In this document: one piece after another, positions 63,326-64,000 of the stretch
How the letters are laid out: every line of letters begins with the position of its first letter
How positions within the stretch are numbered: the first letter of the stretch is position 1
Made by a program: the position numbers and the translations under genes
The notes under the pieces: model-generated
The model's input: only the letters and a program-made list of their open reading frames with translations
Database searches by the model: none
What the model was told of the DNA's origin: nothing
Assembly (NCBI RefSeq): GCF_002119685.1
Contig: NZ_CP021108.1
Coordinates: 2,294,001 to 2,358,000, forward strand
Direction of reading: 5' to 3'
Length of the DNA stretch: 64,000 nt
Origin: Bordetella genomosp. 8
GTDB lineage: Bacteria; Pseudomonadota; Gammaproteobacteria; Burkholderiales; Burkholderiaceae_B

Positions 63326-63342
63326 ATAGGCGATCGGCCTAT
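63326..63342. promoter_or_regulatory. Perfect ATAGGC-N5-GCCTAT dyad between Tgl-like and MFS genes
   Basis: ATAGGC (63326-63331) and GCCTAT (63337-63342) flank GATCG in the 194-bp divergent spacer, 67 bp upstream of the transporter ATG. The compact dyad fits a TetR- or MarR-type operator controlling the exporter. Confidence 0.5.
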
Positions 63343-63408
63343 CATTGCGGAATCCGGGCGCATGAGGCGCCGCGCACGACGCGGCAGCCCCGCCCATAGC
63401 GAGGGGAA

Positions 63409-64000
63409 ATGAAGGAAGGTTCGTCACACCGCGGCATGCTGTGGGTAGTCGCCGCGGGGTTTTTCATGCAGTCCCTGGACGCCACGATCGTCAACACCGC
63501 GCTGCCCGCGATGGCGGACAGCCTGCACGAGTTGCCGCTGGCCATGCGCCCCGTCATCGTGGCGTACTCCCTGTCGATGGCCATGCTCACGCCCGCGTCG
63601 GGCTGGCTGGCCGATCGTTTCGGCATACGCCGCCTGTACTTCACGTCCATCCTGATCTTCGTGCTGGGCTCGCTGTTCTGCGCCATGGCGGGCTCGCTGT
63701 CGCAACTGGTGATCGCGCGGGTGGTGCAGGGGGTCGGCGGGTCGATGCTGCTGCCCATCGGACGCCTGTCCATCCTGCGATCGGTGCGGGGCGACGCCTA
63801 TATCGCCGCGCTGGCCCTGATCTCCATCGCCGGGCAGGTGGGACCGATGATCGGGCCCATGACCGGCGGCTGGCTGGTGCAGGTGCTCACCTGGCACTGG
63901 ATCTTCCTGATCAACATCCCCATCGGCATCGTCGGCCTGTTCGCGGTGCGGCGCTTCATTCCGCCGGAGACGACCGCGTCGACGCCGGCCTTCGATTTTG
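63409..64000 (+). CDS. MdtD-like DHA2 family MFS transporter, N-terminal part (runs off window)
   Basis: The first 197 codons of a major facilitator closely following E. coli MdtD. Landmarks are GFFMQSLDATIVNTALPAMA in helix 1, TPASGWLADRFGIRRLYFTS in the helix 2-3 loop, LFCAMAGSLSQLVIARVVQG in helices 3-4, and LTWHWIFLINIPIGIVGLFA in helices 5-6. The Asp in SLDATIVNTALP and the GWLADRFG motif are DHA2 hallmarks. GAGGGG precedes ATG. It is divergent from the Tgl-like gene. Family members export drugs or metabolites by proton antiport; the substrate is unknown. The gene continues beyond 64000. Confidence 0.93.
   Translation, partial: MKEGSSHRGMLWVVAAGFFMQSLDATIVNTALPAMADSLHELPLAMRPVIVAYSLSMAMLTPASGWLADRFGIRRLYFTSILIFVLGSLFCAMAGSLSQLVIARVVQGVGGSMLLPIGRLSILRSVRGDAYIAALALISIAGQVGPMIGPMTGGWLVQVLTWHWIFLINIPIGIVGLFAVRRFIPPETTASTPAFDF

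Overview
The window is about 64 kb of high-GC DNA. It looks like the chromosome of a Bordetella/Achromobacter-type betaproteobacterium (Alcaligenaceae). The main evidence is five periplasmic Bug-type (tripartite tricarboxylate) receptors with no TctA/TctB membrane partners, which is characteristic of that group, together with seven LysR-type regulators and a giant classical autotransporter. No rRNA, tRNA, CRISPR array, IS element or prophage was found. The genus assignment is an inference from gene content.

Layout. 1-6.1 kb: a partial Bug receptor, a HypT-like LysR gene, and an operon of Bug receptor, four-domain rhodanese and dienelactone-hydrolase-like enzyme, with a divergent CysB-like regulator. 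6.1-8.6 kb: a translationally coupled Bug receptor and MmgE/PrpD protein. 8.7-11.6 kb: the dadR / dadA-dadX D-alanine catabolism locus. 11.7-15 kb: a DJ-1/PfpI, SDR and 3-hydroxyisobutyrate-dehydrogenase-like operon with a divergent LysR gene. 15.1-16.1 kb: a Phd-like antitoxin with a zeta-like toxin. 16.1-18 kb: a GlxA-type AraC regulator divergent from a DUF3817/HemJ-like membrane pair. 18-21.6 kb: a LysR gene divergent from MlrC-like peptidase plus Bug receptor. 21.6-26.4 kb: a branched-chain-type ABC importer condensed to three genes by permease-permease and ATPase-ATPase fusions. 26.5-31.1 kb: a full-length Lhr helicase. 31.2-32.6 kb: a YafC-like LysR gene and an LprI-domain protein.

32.9-40.1 kb: a roughly 2400-residue glycine-rich autotransporter with about two dozen periodic QSIGGGGG-type repeats. 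40.4-43.4 kb: a complete polar amino acid ABC importer ending in a clear Rho-independent terminator. 43.5-48.3 kb: a DMT exporter, aldo/keto reductase, I78-inhibitor lipoprotein, MFS transporter and LysR gene. 48.4-55.5 kb: a composite minus-strand cluster (ureohydrolase, RidA, amino acid binding protein, MmgE/PrpD, two permeases, ATPase) with a divergent LysR gene. This looks like an uptake-and-catabolism system for an unidentified guanidino or amino compound. 55.6-57.6 kb: an alpha/beta hydrolase and Bug receptor. 57.6-62 kb: small housekeeping genes (thioredoxin-like, YecE/DUF72, GNAT, DUF985 cupin, MltB-like transglycosylase). 62-64 kb: a protein resembling the Bacillus spore-coat transglutaminase Tgl, and the start of an MdtD-like DHA2 transporter.

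How it works together: most of the window is a set of small catabolic modules. Each couples an uptake component (Bug receptor or ABC importer) to one or a few enzymes and a divergently transcribed regulator. Within the modules, ATGA or TGATG stop/start overlaps are very common, pointing to translational coupling. The most unusual items are the autotransporter, the Tgl-like protein, the ureohydrolase/RidA/MmgE/ABC cluster, the Phd-zeta pair and the mostly cysteine-less rhodanese.
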